This document shows positions 1 to 10,637 of a DNA stretch of 64,000 nucleotides, piece after piece (positions within the stretch are counted from its first letter, which is position 1; each line of letters starts with the position of its first letter). The position numbers and the translations under genes were made by a program. The stretch is taken from assembly GCF_902459465.1 (NCBI RefSeq), contig NW_022985708.1:62001-126000 (forward strand). The letters are read 5' to 3'. This DNA is from Asterias rubens (taxonomy: Eukaryota > Echinodermata > Asteroidea > Forcipulatida > Asteriidae). Under the pieces are notes generated by a model. That model had not been told where the DNA came from and did no database searches. It was given only the letters and a program-made list of their open reading frames with translations.

Positions 1-1
1 G

Positions 2-919
2 ATGTCAAACTCTTTGGTGGCTCTCAAGTCATGTATGCCAAGAGAATTTTCTCGCAAGCCACGCACACTTACAGAAGTTGACAGGTGGAAAGCGACGGAG
101 TTCCGGCAATTTCTTTTATACACTGGTCCTGTTATCCTTGCCCATGCTTTACCTAATCCAATGTATAAAAATTTCTTGCTGTTTTCAATGGGAATCCACA
201 TTCTGATCAGCCCATCTCTCTGTCATGCTATGTGCGATCTTGCCCACAAGCTTTTAGTTGCTTTTGTGCGGCATTTTGGCGACATGTATGGAAAGGATAA
301 ACTGGTGTACAATGTTCATGGACTGGTTCATCTTGCTAATGAGGTCAGATTGCATGGCAATTTGGACAACATATCAGCATTCCCATTCGAAAATTTCTTG
401 GGTCAGTTGAAAAAAATGGTTCGTTCTCCCAAGAACCCCCTTCAGCAGGTAATCAGAAGATTGTCGGAGAATGGTTCAATCACAACACACAAGAATAGAG
501 GCATCAACGGAGTGAAAAAACGGCATTCTGAGGGTCCTCTGCCTGTACACTTCGGGGCATGTCATCAGTACAAAGCGGCTAACCTTCCTGTTGGTTATGT
601 TTCTTCAGTGGAAGGTGATAACTGTGTGATGGTCAACCAGCAGATAAGCTTGGTTCGAAACTTGCTGGTGAAGAACAATGTTATCTACATTGCTTTTCAA
701 CCATTTCAGCAGTGTCGGGATTTCTTTTCATATCCACTGAAATCATCACATGTTGGAATATTCGAAGTGGCCATGTTGAACGATGATCTTGAGGTTGTTC
801 CGGCTCAGGCTATTTCATCTAAATATGTACTTCTTCCCAAAGTCAGTTGCAGGGTAAATGACAGACCGGGTGATGTTAATGAAATTTACATTGCTGTACC
901 ACTTCTCCATACAGTATGA
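2..919 (+). CDS. Transposase C-terminal part (Tnp2/DUF4218-like), cut by window edge
   Basis: The frame is open from the left edge and ends with TGA at 917-919. It matches residues 434-738 of the complete transposase at 47744-49960, with a few substitutions such as Gly for Cys near base 475. The first Met here is internal, so the true start lies to the left of the window. The region VYNVHGLVHLANEV followed by SAFPFENFLGQLK resembles the DUF4218-type segment next to Tnp2 transposases of plant CACTA elements. No break is visible, so this copy may be intact beyond the edge. Confidence 0.85.
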   Translation: MSNSLVALKSCMPREFSRKPRTLTEVDRWKATEFRQFLLYTGPVILAHALPNPMYKNFLLFSMGIHILISPSLCHAMCDLAHKLLVAFVRHFGDMYGKDKLVYNVHGLVHLANEVRLHGNLDNISAFPFENFLGQLKKMVRSPKNPLQQVIRRLSENGSITTHKNRGINGVKKRHSEGPLPVHFGACHQYKAANLPVGYVSSVEGDNCVMVNQQISLVRNLLVKNNVIYIAFQPFQQCRDFFSYPLKSSHVGIFEVAMLNDDLEVVPAQAISSKYVLLPKVSCRVNDRPGDVNEIYIAVPLLHTV

Positions 920-1018
920 GAAATGACTACAAAATTAGTTTGCATGTCACATATTGTATTTTTTTAAATCAATGCAACATCAGGTGTATTTAAATGAATC
1001 TTTATGCAGCAACTCACC

Positions 1019-4000
1019 ATGGATCTGAAAACATATGTGATGGTCGAGTTCAAATCCAAGGCAGAGGTCGCTGTGGTCCACAAGAACTGGATAGTTGTAG
1101 GAGACCACAATACAAAATGCAAGTGGCCCCAAGTGTCACCAAGTGCAATTCGTCTTCACCGAATGGTAGTGGGAGAGATGAAGGCAGCAGCAGAATGGGA
1201 CTGTCATGACATCGAAATCCTGTATCAGTCGGGTAAGTACATATAACTTCGGTGTTCTGTGTACATGAACACAAGAAGAGTTTTGTTGCATATGTTTCAT
1301 ATCCAGTTGTGGCATTTTTGAGAACAAATTCCATTATCCGTCTCAGGAATGATCGATATGTACGTGATGCAAATTATCTTTTCACATTTTGTGAAAAGAG
1401 AAGAACACTTTGTAAAAAACGCACTGTACATGTATATATCCACACATCTGTTTTTCTAGCAAGAAGCCATAAATATTCTGTTTATTTCGGACAGTTTCAT
1501 GTTTCTGTATGATTTAAATAGTCACACCGCTAATGTCAAAATGTAATTAAAGACTAAAAAATGAAGCTTACTGCTCTTATACATTTGTAGATTCCAGTTT
1601 ACACATTAGCTCGTTATAAAGATGGAGCCAATACAGAGTAATAACATGCCCCATACATGGTATAAATACAAAATATACTTGCATCAATGTAAAATACTAA
1701 ACTTTGTAGGTGGGGCAAATTTAATTGACAAAGCTTTCAAGAAGCAGTGTTGATACAGAATTTCCCAAAATAAGAAAGCCTTGTAAGATATGTATTTACT
1801 TTGATGTGCTTGAAACTATTAGATGACTATCTGAAGTGCAAGGAGAAGATGAAACTTCTTCTTAAGGAGGATGTGTCCATAGAATGCCTGCAGACGCCCT
1901 CTGAAGGCTCAACAGCCGAGAACATCAGGAAGAGCAAACGAAGAAGGATGTAAGTAATTAGGGAGTTTGGTAAATGGTCTCACATACATGTACCTTGACA
2001 GGCCCATCCATATCCATGTGTTTACTTCTACTTGCCTCTGCAAATAACACATTTTTCCTCCAAGTATTCCTTTGATTTTGTTAAACAAGGAATATGTAGG
2101 TGGTAACATGTAGCTCTTAAATGTTTTTCAAAAGCAGTGCATGCTGTGAGATTATCATTGTGCTTAGGTAACACAGCAAACATTCAAATAGTTCAATTGG
2201 TTTTAATTTCCAGGCAAAGCCACCGATACAGCCCATTTGAGTCGGACAGTGATGAGGACAATGGGCAAGACACACCACATCGCCCCAAAAAGGCAAGGAT
2301 ACATTTTCCACCCCTACCAAGGATCCAGTTCATCCATCCAGATGAACTGGAAAGTTGTCCACCCTCACCATCTATCATGCCACCCTCGTCCACGAGGCCA
2401 CCCTCAACAGCTGCCAGGCCACCATCATCTGGCAGACTGCCTTCATCATCTGTCAAGCCAACCTTGCCATCTGCTGGTCTGTCTGCATCTGCCAGGCCAT
2501 CTTCATCATCCACCAGGCCTCCATCTACATCTTCTAGGCAACCGACATCATCAATGAGGCCAACACCTTCCCCCAGATCACCCATAATATCACCCATGTC
2601 ATTTCCCGCTATTGAGCCATCTACCTCCCACAGCAGTTCCTCTCGCTCCTCTAGCTCCTCTAGGACATCGCTGGCCCAATTAACTCAAGAGAAGGCTGCC
2701 AGCAAGGGAGTTTCAGGTATTGAGATGAATACCCTTCAATATCACGACCTCAGGTTTAGCACTAAAAAGTTAACTTGACCTGAATTCAAACAGATCTTGA
2801 ATAATCTTTTACCAACGTTCCAGCTGGTTTCTATTGTCTTCTGCACAACAATTGCAGTTGCACATAGACTAACAGTAATTTTGGGGAAATATTAATTTCT
2901 ATCGGTAATTTTCACTCAAGTATCAGGCTTTGAAAACCTGTGATGTAAACTGGTCAGATGACCTGTACATGTATCATAAACGAATACATTTTCATTTTAT
3001 TGCAGCAACCGAGGCTAAAATCCTTGAAACACTCGAGGCAATTTTGCTTCAAGTTGAGAGGAACTCAAGGATGCTCACCATGCTTGTTTCGAACAAGGAA
3101 TCTTTGGAAGAGAGAGAGGATCTACCAGAAGAAGTCGACCTTCCCTTGCCCACGTACGACTCTGCAAAGGATTTGGATCAGCGGCTTGCCGAAAACCAGA
3201 CTCTTAAAAAATCATTGGTAGGTATATTTAATAGCACAACACAATTGTACTGCAATTTATATGACATGTTCCATAGAATATATACGGCATTTCATGTCAT
3301 TTGGTCATATGATATTTTTAATTAATGCAAATACAATATGACAACATGCACAGCGTGGGAAGCGCTCAAGTGTAAAATGTGTTTGGAAATGTTTTCACTC
3401 CTTTGCAGTTGTTCTACTGTGGCACTTCTTTCATGGTAAATTTCTACATAGAAACAATTTTACACACATCAAATTTGGCGGTGACTTATGTGACATGTCA
3501 CTGTAAACAAGTTCATTTAAACTCCTGTGTTTAAGTCAGTGTATCATATACTATTGAGGACAAACAATGCTGAGATGAAAACATCATGGTTCGCTTTCCT
3601 ATGACCGGTTTTCATAGGAAAGCGAACTATGATGTTTTCATCTCAGCATTGTTTGTCCTCAATAGCTTGAGACATAATAGGACAGCACACATGTTAGTAC
3701 TTGGCTTTGTTTAAATATAATACCACATTAATATTGACCATGAAAAGTAGAGTGTAACGCTTGAATGAATGGTGCTGATGAATTCACCCAAAGAATGTCC
3801 CTCTATAAGATATCTTCCTATGTATGTATGTTCTTGAAAATAGTAGATTCATATCATTGCCTTTTGGGGCAAAAATTGCTCAAAAAATTGTTTAATACAT
3901 GTATTTTTTATCAATTACATATTCAGTCAACCCGTGTGCTCTTGTTCTGCTTAAATGACTAACTGAAACATTAATTGTCATTTTTGTTTGGTTCAGATTA

Positions 4001-5284
4001 AGCGCCTCTCATTGATCGGCGGTGCCACCTTAGGAAAGGTGGTTCGAGGGATCATGGTTGATCTGGTGTCAACAGCCTTGGCCACACAGTGCAATTGGGT
4101 TGGGCAGAGAGGGCCAAAAAAGCCTTTTAGTGTTCTCAAGAACATTTTCTCTGTGATAATCAGTAAGTAGGATTGTTTCTGTATGTACCTTAGGAGGGAG
4201 CCTTTTCAGTTTGCCAAAATGCATCTATTAACCCTTCTATGCTTGGGGTCACCTCTGGCCCAGGCCCTGCTAATCACAACCCCTCACAGCTGTGAAGCAA
4301 TGTGAAGTGCAGAAATTTCCCTCAATAGGATTTTAGCGTGGAGTTTCTTTGTTAAGCCTGCATCCCTCAAAGGAACATACTTAATGCCTGCTGCACACGT
4401 GCAGCACGCATTGTATATGTTCCATTGAGGGATTCAGGCTTAACAAAGAATGGAATACAATACACAGTAGCTACAATGGACGAAACAAAAGTGGTAATAA
4501 TGGGGTGTTCATTGGGCAACTTCATGGCCAGCCCCTTTTGCTGCCCTTCACAAACACCCATGCAGCTTTAAGGAGCAGGGTGGCTTTGCCCACAGGTTGT
4601 GTGTGAGGCATTAGCATGCATATACCAAAGCATCCAGAGGGAGAGTTAATGCACTTGTAAACAGTTGGATTTCAGCCATTTACCAAGCAAAAGAACAGAT
4701 TCTTTCAAGTCATTTTGGTTTTGTTCTCATTTAAGTTACATGTATGAGATGATTTTTATGTTGAGCTCATGCATGCATGTACCAACTCGCTGCTAACTCT
4801 GATGTTGCTGCGTGAATTGCACTGAAACTGAAATATACAAATTTCTTTGAATTAGTCAGAGAGAAGCATGAAGGTATATATACCTAACAATGTTTTGTTA
4901 ACAAATATGAAACATACATTATAAGAAAACAAAAATATTGAACAAGTTTGTGGAGAATTTTCCAAGAAGCCTAGCTGTGTAAACGTTTGTAAGTCCCACA
5001 GGCAAAAGTGGCAATCCGACAGGGTGAACAACCCCAATTACCATTTTTGTAGGCTACTGTATTTATCTAATATTTTTACTTTTTCACCAGAATCAGTGCG
5101 ACGAAACGGGGGGCATGAAAATGCCAGCCAAGAGGCAGTGCGGGATGCAGTGTCCAACCATCTCCGCTACAGCTTTGATTTGGATGGACGTGGGTCCATC
5201 CGCAAGAAAAAATTCAAGGATGGAAGAACCACGGAGACCACTGCAGACCCTTCAAGTGAGCCGGACAGTGACACTGAGACATGA
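1019..5284 (+). CDS. Second transposon gene, DUF4806-like protein, six exons (copy 1)
   Basis: Six exons join in frame to about 471 residues: 1019-1232, 1823-1949, 2214-2716, 3006-3217, 3997-4162 and 5091-5284 (stop TGA). All introns are GT-AG with good donors (GTAAGT at 1233, 1950 and 4163). ATG 1019 lies in CACCATGG; an upstream in-frame ATG at 1004 is an alternative start. The N-terminal region (MDLKTYVMVEF, then CKWP) resembles the start of many invertebrate DUF4806 proteins. Exon 3 is Ser/Pro/Arg-rich and probably disordered. Exon 4 is a likely coiled coil (ILETLEAILLQVERNSRML). Exons 4-5 carry a DUF4806-like core (IKRLSLIGGATLGKVVRGIM, then CNWVGQRG). It lies 100 bases after the transposase on the same strand and may be the DNA-binding partner, comparable to TnpA. 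That role is inferred. An AATAAA occurs at 5636. Confidence 0.75.
3551..3665. repeat. Long hairpin in intron 4 of the DUF4806-like gene (copy 1)
   Basis: Two 54-base arms (3551-3604 and 3612-3665) are reverse complements with a single mismatch, separated by seven bases. In the transcript this would form a very stable stem. It is retained in copy 2 at 52592-52706. It may be a nested foldback element captured before the transposon multiplied. Confidence 0.85.
4345..4450. repeat. Near-perfect 106-base palindrome in intron 5 of the DUF4806-like gene (copy 1)
   Basis: The arms beginning TTCTTTGTTAAGCCTGC at 4345 pair with the sequence ending GCTTAACAAAGAA at 4450, with few mismatches, and the pairing continues to a GCACACGTGC centre. 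It is preserved in copy 2 at 53386-53491. Confidence 0.8.
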
Positions 5285-6552
5285 AGGAGGTGTGAAGGAT
5301 ATATTGGACAATTTTGGCTGTTTTTGCACTTTTAGGAAAAGCCATTCTTTTTCGTTTTTGCTTTTCTTTTGACTTGTAAAAAGGGCTTTGTGGTTTGCAG
5401 ATGAGTGTCCCTAGTCGACTGGGGCAATTTACATTCAACCAGTCCCAAGCAATCTCCCTGAAGACCAGAATCCAATGTGTGTTATTGATTTACTGAAATT
5501 GTTCTTTGTTTCTTTATTTTATGAGAACAACCATTATGTAACATTTGACCATTTTCTGGGTTTTTTTTTATGTTGCCTCCGAATTGCTTATCAAAGTTGC
5601 CCTGTTGACATAGGCCTTTTGGGACCTAATTGTATAATAAAGAAAAAAAGGAGTGGAGAACAAAATGTAGAATTACAGTTAATTGTTAAAAGAATGTTTG
5701 ACTCTTAAGTGACTAAGAATAGGAACACAAATTATTGTTGTCATTTCAATCACTTCATTACCTTCTCCATTTCAGAGACATTGGAGAATGAATAAGTGTA
5801 TATTAAGTTGCATTTATCGTTTGTTAAACTCATACATGTACACTGCTTTTTCTTTTCTGCACTTTCCAGACGTCAATTTTGTTAACAGATATGACTGCTT
5901 GCTGATGTACAGAGTATGTTAAACCATCAAAACTGTTTGATTAGAACAACTGAAAACACTTCATGAATGGATTATATTTGTGGAAGAAATAGGAATTCGG
6001 GCTACGCATTCAGACTTCCCTCTATGATTTGTTTTGCCCTTTAATAAACAATTGAACCTATATAGGTGGCCATGTTTGTGACAATCAGTTGTCCACGCGT
6101 CTCTCCATATATGCACTGAGTATATACAATGAGTTCGCCAACTATCAAGCAGCCAGTGTCTTGCCTAGACTTGTTTTAACTCATACTGGGGTAATGCTGT
6201 TACATGTTTGAAATGAAACTAGGCCACTACGTTTGAAATTTTCAACGTTTCACTGTTTATATCGTGCCTGCAAAATTTCTATTTCATTGTACATGTACAT
6301 GCGTTTTTAAGAATAAAGTGATATTTGTCAGTATCGCAGTCATTTGTCACTTTCGTTGTTATGCTGTCGGATGAGTTAAAGCTCATTCCAAGTTTGTGGA
6401 AGTCACTTTATTAGTCATTTGTCTATTCATATGCCATGAAGCCTAAAATGGTCTGTTGGAAAGTTGCTGGAAATTTGTTGGAAGTGGGTGGAATCTGGTT
6501 GGATTAACATTGGAAACTTGTGGGATTTGTTGGGAATAATGACAAGTTTGGT

Positions 6553-6736
6553 TGGATATTGTGGGAATAACGTAAATCCAACGTTGGAGCAACGTTGGAT
6601 CCAGCGTCGCTGCAACGTTGTCTCAACATGCAAAATAACGTTGGTGCAACGTTGCCGGACAACGCTGGTCCAACGTTGTCATCCGTATTTGACAACGTTG
6701 GTGCAACGTTGGACCAACGTTGGCTTGCTACCTGGG
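6553..6736. repeat. Right subterminal repeats and terminal inverted repeat (copy 1)
   Basis: A dense series of CAACGTTGG/CAACGTTGC motifs in both orientations ends in CCAACGTTGGCTTGCTACC then TGGG. Clustered short subterminal motifs are typical binding sites for accessory proteins of CACTA elements. The same sequence ends copy 2 at 55777, and the reverse complement opens it at 46377. More degenerate GTTGGA-like motifs extend back to about 6450. Confidence 0.8.
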
Positions 6737-7203
6737 ATTAAATGGGAATTGAAGAGGCTATCTCGTCAAGCATCTGACGTGCGTGCGCCGCCAGCTTGCA
6801 GTGGTTTCGCTATCAGCAAAATCAAATTCCATGCAATTAACAGTGTGACGAGACAGCCCAGTTAATAGTTATTTCAAAATTAAACATTTGGTGGTTTAAC
6901 ATGTTTTGTGGGTGTTTACTGCGAATTTGCAGTATTTTTGCTGTTTTAAAAACAGTTACAGGGTATGAGCATAAAATAAAACCACCAGCCACACAACACA
7001 AACTTCTTGACAATTAAGGGGTTTAACTTGTCTGACTGTTGGCGAATTATTAAATGTTTTCAACTTTATTTACAGGCAGATTCATGTATTTGATTTTGTC
7101 AGACCCATGTCATCTCAAAAGGAAATCTAGAACGGAGTAACAAAACCGATGAAAAGAAAAGTGGTTTTTATTACTCAATATTCATAGTTGATTTTTCTCA
7201 TAT

Positions 7204-7395
7204 GGGCGCAATTTCGTAAAGCCTATAAGCACATAATCTTGATAAGCACAGAACAATCTTGTTTAGCAGAAACAGGTAACCAGCCAAAATTCCTCAATGC
7301 TTACATTGTTGTGACTGGTCCCCACTCAACTTTTGCTTAGTAGAGAAATTTGCTAAGCAGTATTTTCTGCTAAACAGCTTTATGAAAATGGGCCC
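7204..7395. repeat. Foldback MITE-like repeat
   Basis: The ends GGGCGCAATTTCGTAAAGC and GCTTTATGAAAATGGGCCC are imperfect reverse complements, and the interior is full of GCTTAGCA-type motifs. I associate this kind of GGGCCCATTTTCATAAAGC repeat with echinoderm genomes, from memory only. Confidence 0.5.
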
Positions 7396-7529
7396 TGCAT
7401 GGTGGGAGGTGGCAGGTTGGAGGAGACTTCCCCTTCAGTTAAACAACTGACGGCATGCCTCAGATTTTAATCTGTGTCCTGTACTTTTGCAAGGTGTTTA
7501 TCAGCAAAGCGAAAGCACTATCATTATAC

Positions 7530-8440
7530 CCGTGCTTTTAAATACATTGACATGTCTATTTTTATGTTACACTTACAATTGAAAAACATGTCGGTGGACT
7601 GTGTTTAAAAATGTTAGAGGCCCATAAATACGTCAAAGTGTTTATAAGAAAAGTACATGAACAAGATTTAAACATGCATGTGAACAACAATTTTTTAAAC
7701 ACATTGTTTATAATTGTTTAGTTTTCTTGTTTTAGAGCTAACACGTCAAAGTGTTTATATGTACACATTGTTTATACGTATGAGGGTGAAATCTTTGTAA
7801 AAACACATAGACGTGTTTATAATTTTTGTTATTGTTTAGAGCTAAACACGTACACAATTTAAAAACACGTCTGAGTGTTTAGAAATTGTTCCAGGCATGT
7901 AACCACGTCAAGTGTATACAAATAAACATCTAAACATTTTGTATACGTATAAGTGTGAACAATCTTTAAAAACACATAGACGTGTTTATAATTGTTGTAC
8001 TGATTAGAGCTAAACACATGCACAATTTAAAACACGTCGGTGTGTTTAAAAATCGTTACAGGTCTGTAAACACGTCAAAGTGTTTATTTAATAAACATTA
8101 AACATTTTGATAAACAGTGTTATGTTTAGGTATTAAACATGTTGTGGTGTTTAACAACAAATAATAAATATGTTTAAGTGTTTAATATTGTTAAACATTT
8201 AGATGTTTAATCGAATAAACGTGTTTGCGTTCTGAAATTAAGCGTGTGTTGCTGTGTTCAGTTATTAAACGTGTACATGTTTAACACATAAACATTACTG
8301 TGTTTACAATCAACGTTTAAGTCCCAGTATTAAACATGTTTAGAGTCTAAACACAGTTTATAAGTAAATGCGTCAAAACGTTTATAAATCGTTACAATTT
8401 GGCGTTTATGAAGCGTTTAGATATTAAACGTTTGGTTTTA
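7530..8440. repeat. AT-rich array of AAACACGT/AGTGTTTA motifs with partial 168-bp periodicity
   Basis: The block is built of scattered inverted motifs (AAACACGT, AAGTGTTTAT, TAAACAT). A longer unit containing GAGCTAAACAC, then ACACATAGACGTGTTTATAA, recurs about 168 bases apart (near 7841 and 8009). No coding potential is seen. It directly abuts the virus-like region at about 8450. It could be a satellite or the motif-rich terminus of an unrecognised element. Confidence 0.55.
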
Positions 8441-8464
8441 CAGTGTACGTCTTCAGTTCTCTTC

Positions 8465-8815
8465 TTATAGTGCCGTCTCTATTAAACACTCGAGTTTGTT
8501 GTGACGAAGATGTAGAGCGTCAAAGTCTTTTTGTGTGATCTGTCCTGTGTAAATAAAAATAAAGATTCATAAGTTATTTGTTCTTTAAATAACAACAATT
8601 GTTGTTTTCCGTTTACACTTTTTATATATATTGTGACAAATGTTGGTGTACATACCGTCTATTTGGTCCTGAAGATTGCTAGTAATCCTGTTGACATGCC
8701 TTCTTCCAAATATCACTATTGCAACAAATATGATTAGTGATATCCCGCCAGTAATTGTTTGCGTCAATGATGTTTCTACAAACGGAGCAAGGCTGTCTGT
8801 GATGCTGTTAGTCTC
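8465..8815 (-). pseudogene. Small spliced membrane-protein gene, paralog 1
   Basis: The frame encodes one hydrophobic segment (ITGGISLIIFVAIVIFG) followed by RRHVN and NLQDQID, then a donor GTATGT at 8655-8650. The intron is 111 bases and ends TTTATTTACACAG at 8545. Exon 2 (8544-8465) stays in frame and ends TAA at 8465-8467. A TATAAAAG box on the minus strand lies at about 8857-8865. The ATG following it (near 8809) is one frame off the conserved reading frame, so a small frameshift or a lost start is likely. Same layout as the paralogs at 11240-11577, 12865-13233 and 13342-13700. Function unknown; a type of single-pass membrane peptide. Confidence 0.6.
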
Positions 8816-8856
8816 ATTTGTAATTGTTGAGTGCGAACGTTTGAAAGTTGTTCTCT

Positions 8857-8865
8857 CTTTTATAG
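8857..8865 (-). promoter_or_regulatory. TATA box of membrane-gene paralog 1
   Basis: Minus-strand CTATAAAAG lies about 50 bases before the membrane gene. Upstream, 8920-9010 is rich in CGCGCG motifs. A related stretch (CGCGCGCGCT, then CCAAGTTTTTTAA) lies at 13848-13890 beside the next palindrome, so palindrome-proximal promoter sequence is shared between units. Confidence 0.5.
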
Positions 8866-9095
8866 CTCCGCGTGTGTTATGATTTTGTTATTGTATGGCG
8901 TTTTAAAACTCAAAAAATTCTAACGTACGCGCAATTCTCTCCTGTACGCGCGCTTCACCTTAATACGCGCGCGCTTTAACCCGCCGCTAATTCCAAGTTT
9001 TTTAAATCCGAGTGGGTGCTTTCTTATATATTAAGAAGTTGTGACCGTCGCCGTTGGGACAAAGGCCAGGTTGTTATCTTCTTAATATATTATAA

Positions 9096-9183
9096 GAAAG
9101 GACCACCGCTGCCGTTGGTTTTGGGAGTGGCGTACGCCACCCCACGTACGTGGGCCAAAACCAACGGCAGCGGTGGTCCTTTC
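9096..9183. repeat. T-shaped terminal palindrome H1
   Basis: A perfect 29-base stem (9096-9124 with 9155-9183) encloses two adjacent self-complementary 14-mers, GTGGCGTACGCCAC (9127-9140) then CCCACGTACGTGGG (9141-9154). This is the A-B-C-A' layout of AAV-type inverted terminal repeats. On its left, 9018-9038 and 9079-9100 form another inverted pair (TTCTTATATATTAAGAAG-like) around AGGTTGTTATCT, a sequence repeated beside H3. Confidence 0.85.
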
Positions 9184-9850
9184 AAACTATTGCGTTGGAA
9201 TGATCAACAGGTTCATTATGTTTTAGAGTATCTGAACTAGTTTTAGGTCCAACAAATTTACTCATAGGCATATGTAATTTATCAGTTAAGAATTCTCTTG
9301 GTTCTTGTTTACTGTTATGACCAAAACTAATATCTTTATCTACTTTAAACCATTTATCTTTAGTAATGGCTTGTGGATTAGTATCAGCAGTCCTTTTATT
9401 AGCCCTTCGAGTAATTTTCTTGTCCCAATTTGGAAAAAATTTTCTATGTTCATTTGTCCAAGTATCCATGCGCTGTTTATTTTCTTCAATCTGTTTCTGT
9501 TTTTTAGTTCTAGTTGCGCAAAGTGTTGGTTGTGTACATCTATCCATTGTTGCTTATCTGCTTCTTTGGCATCTTCCTACAAATCAGAAATTTTCTGATT
9601 ATTGTCTTTAAGTACTTGTGCTTGATCTAATTGCATTGCTTTAATTTGTAATAGTACATCAAATAGTTCTAAAACTATGTAAAAATTCTTCATTCAATTT
9701 TTTTACTACGTTCTTGATAGGCTGTTAATCCCATAGTAGTAAAGAAATCGTCCCAAAAGTTTTTTTTCTGTGTGACAAGTAGAATAATTCACATCCGGGT
9801 ACTTTGCATTTATTCATAGTCACCTTTTTAAATACACCGGTTAGCGCGCC
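9182..9850 (-). pseudogene. Decayed open frame with possible capsid-like phospholipase remnant
   Basis: The last 121 codons (9547-9182) are open and end exactly at the palindrome H1 boundary. The segment KFVGPKTSSD, followed by EPVDHSNA, weakly resembles the calcium loop and following residues of the parvovirus VP1 phospholipase A2. The sequence stops before any catalytic HD pair would appear. Upstream, from about 9850, a recognisable Lys/Gln/Glu-rich, probably coiled-coil coding sequence is interrupted by several stops and frame changes. I infer a structural-protein remnant. It could equally be an unrelated viral gene. Confidence 0.35.
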
Positions 9851-9879
9851 CTCATCGGCCGCAAGACGTCAGAGGGCCA

Positions 9880-10637
9880 CTCTTTCCTTTGACGTCGGAG
9901 ACTGAACATCACATTATTTTCTCCGTCTTTAATTCAGGTAATTACCATTCTATTTTCCATCCATTCTCCCCTAGATTTCATTTAAATTCCTCTTGTATAA
10001 ATTATTCGTAGAGTTTAGGCTATTTTATGACATGTTTCTTTATGACAAGAGAACGGTTTTCTAGAGTTAATTTACTTAGTGTTTAGTCGGGAAAGGAAAC
10101 TCCCCTTATAGATATATTTCTTTTTGATTTGAATTTTCTCAAGTCTCCTCTCTTAGATTTTGTTTCTAGTTTTGCATTACTAGAGATCTAAAGTAATGCC
10201 GTACTTGTTTTCCGATTTAATGATGTAAATATTGCTGATTTTGCGGAGTTATCCTCTAATTTTGGTACAATTCCAAGATGGTGGACGTCATTAAACTTTT
10301 GGCGGGAACTTTAATTATATTATTTAGTTTGCCGTTATTTATGCTTTTCTGTTTGCCATCCATTTCCAATCTTTGGCAAATCGTTTATTATAGATAGTCT
10401 TTATCCAAGTTCACGGATTATTTCATTGATTTGTTTATTCTAAAATACATAATTTCTAGGCTGGAAAACAGCAACACTCTCGCGTCTGTTAAGGATTTCC
10501 TAATTAATTGTAAATAGTATTTGTGACTGTAAGTTTTATTCTAAATGTTTTATTTAAAGTATGTTTATTTAATTACACTCTTTCCTTTGACGTCGGAGAC
10601 TTAACACCACATTATTTTCTCCTTCTTCAATTCAGAT
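9880..10637. repeat. About 0.75 kb insertion bounded by 60-bp direct repeats
   Basis: A sequence of about 60 bases, CTTTCCTTTGACGTCGGAGAC followed by ATTATTTTCTCC and AATTCAG, occurs at about 9882-9938 and again at about 10577-10636 with few differences. It interrupts the virus-like block and ends the 183-codon frame. The interior is AT-rich with no coding sequence. It contains a CRE-like TGACGTC in each repeat. It is not classified; a solo element or a recombined repeat are both possible. Confidence 0.5.

Larger units (their letters stand above)
1..6736 (+). mobile_element. CACTA/EnSpm-like DNA transposon, copy 1, left end outside window
   Basis: This is the right-hand 6.7 kb of a two-gene DNA transposon. 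It aligns base for base with 49042-55777 of the complete copy, with only about ten differences seen by eye, including homopolymer length changes near 960, 3000 and 5570. It contains the transposase C-terminus (2-919), the six-exon DUF4806-type gene (1019-5284) and subterminal CAACGTTGG repeats ending in GCTTGCTACCTGGG at 6736. That end is the reverse complement of the left terminus of copy 2 at 46377. The right flank (ATTAAATGGG) differs from that of copy 2, so this is an independent insertion. Superfamily assignment rests on Tnp2/DUF4218-like protein features and subterminal repeats and is an inference. Confidence 0.85.

Noticed and set aside
2193-2597. 134-codon minus-strand frame (and its copy at 51233-51637)
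   Set aside because: Antisense shadow of the Ser/Pro-rich exon 3 of the DUF4806-like gene; repeats of CCATC/GATGG remove stops on both strands.
7530-8440. CRISPR-like repeat array
   Set aside because: Repeats are irregular, palindromic and AT-rich without constant spacers, and the DNA is eukaryotic.
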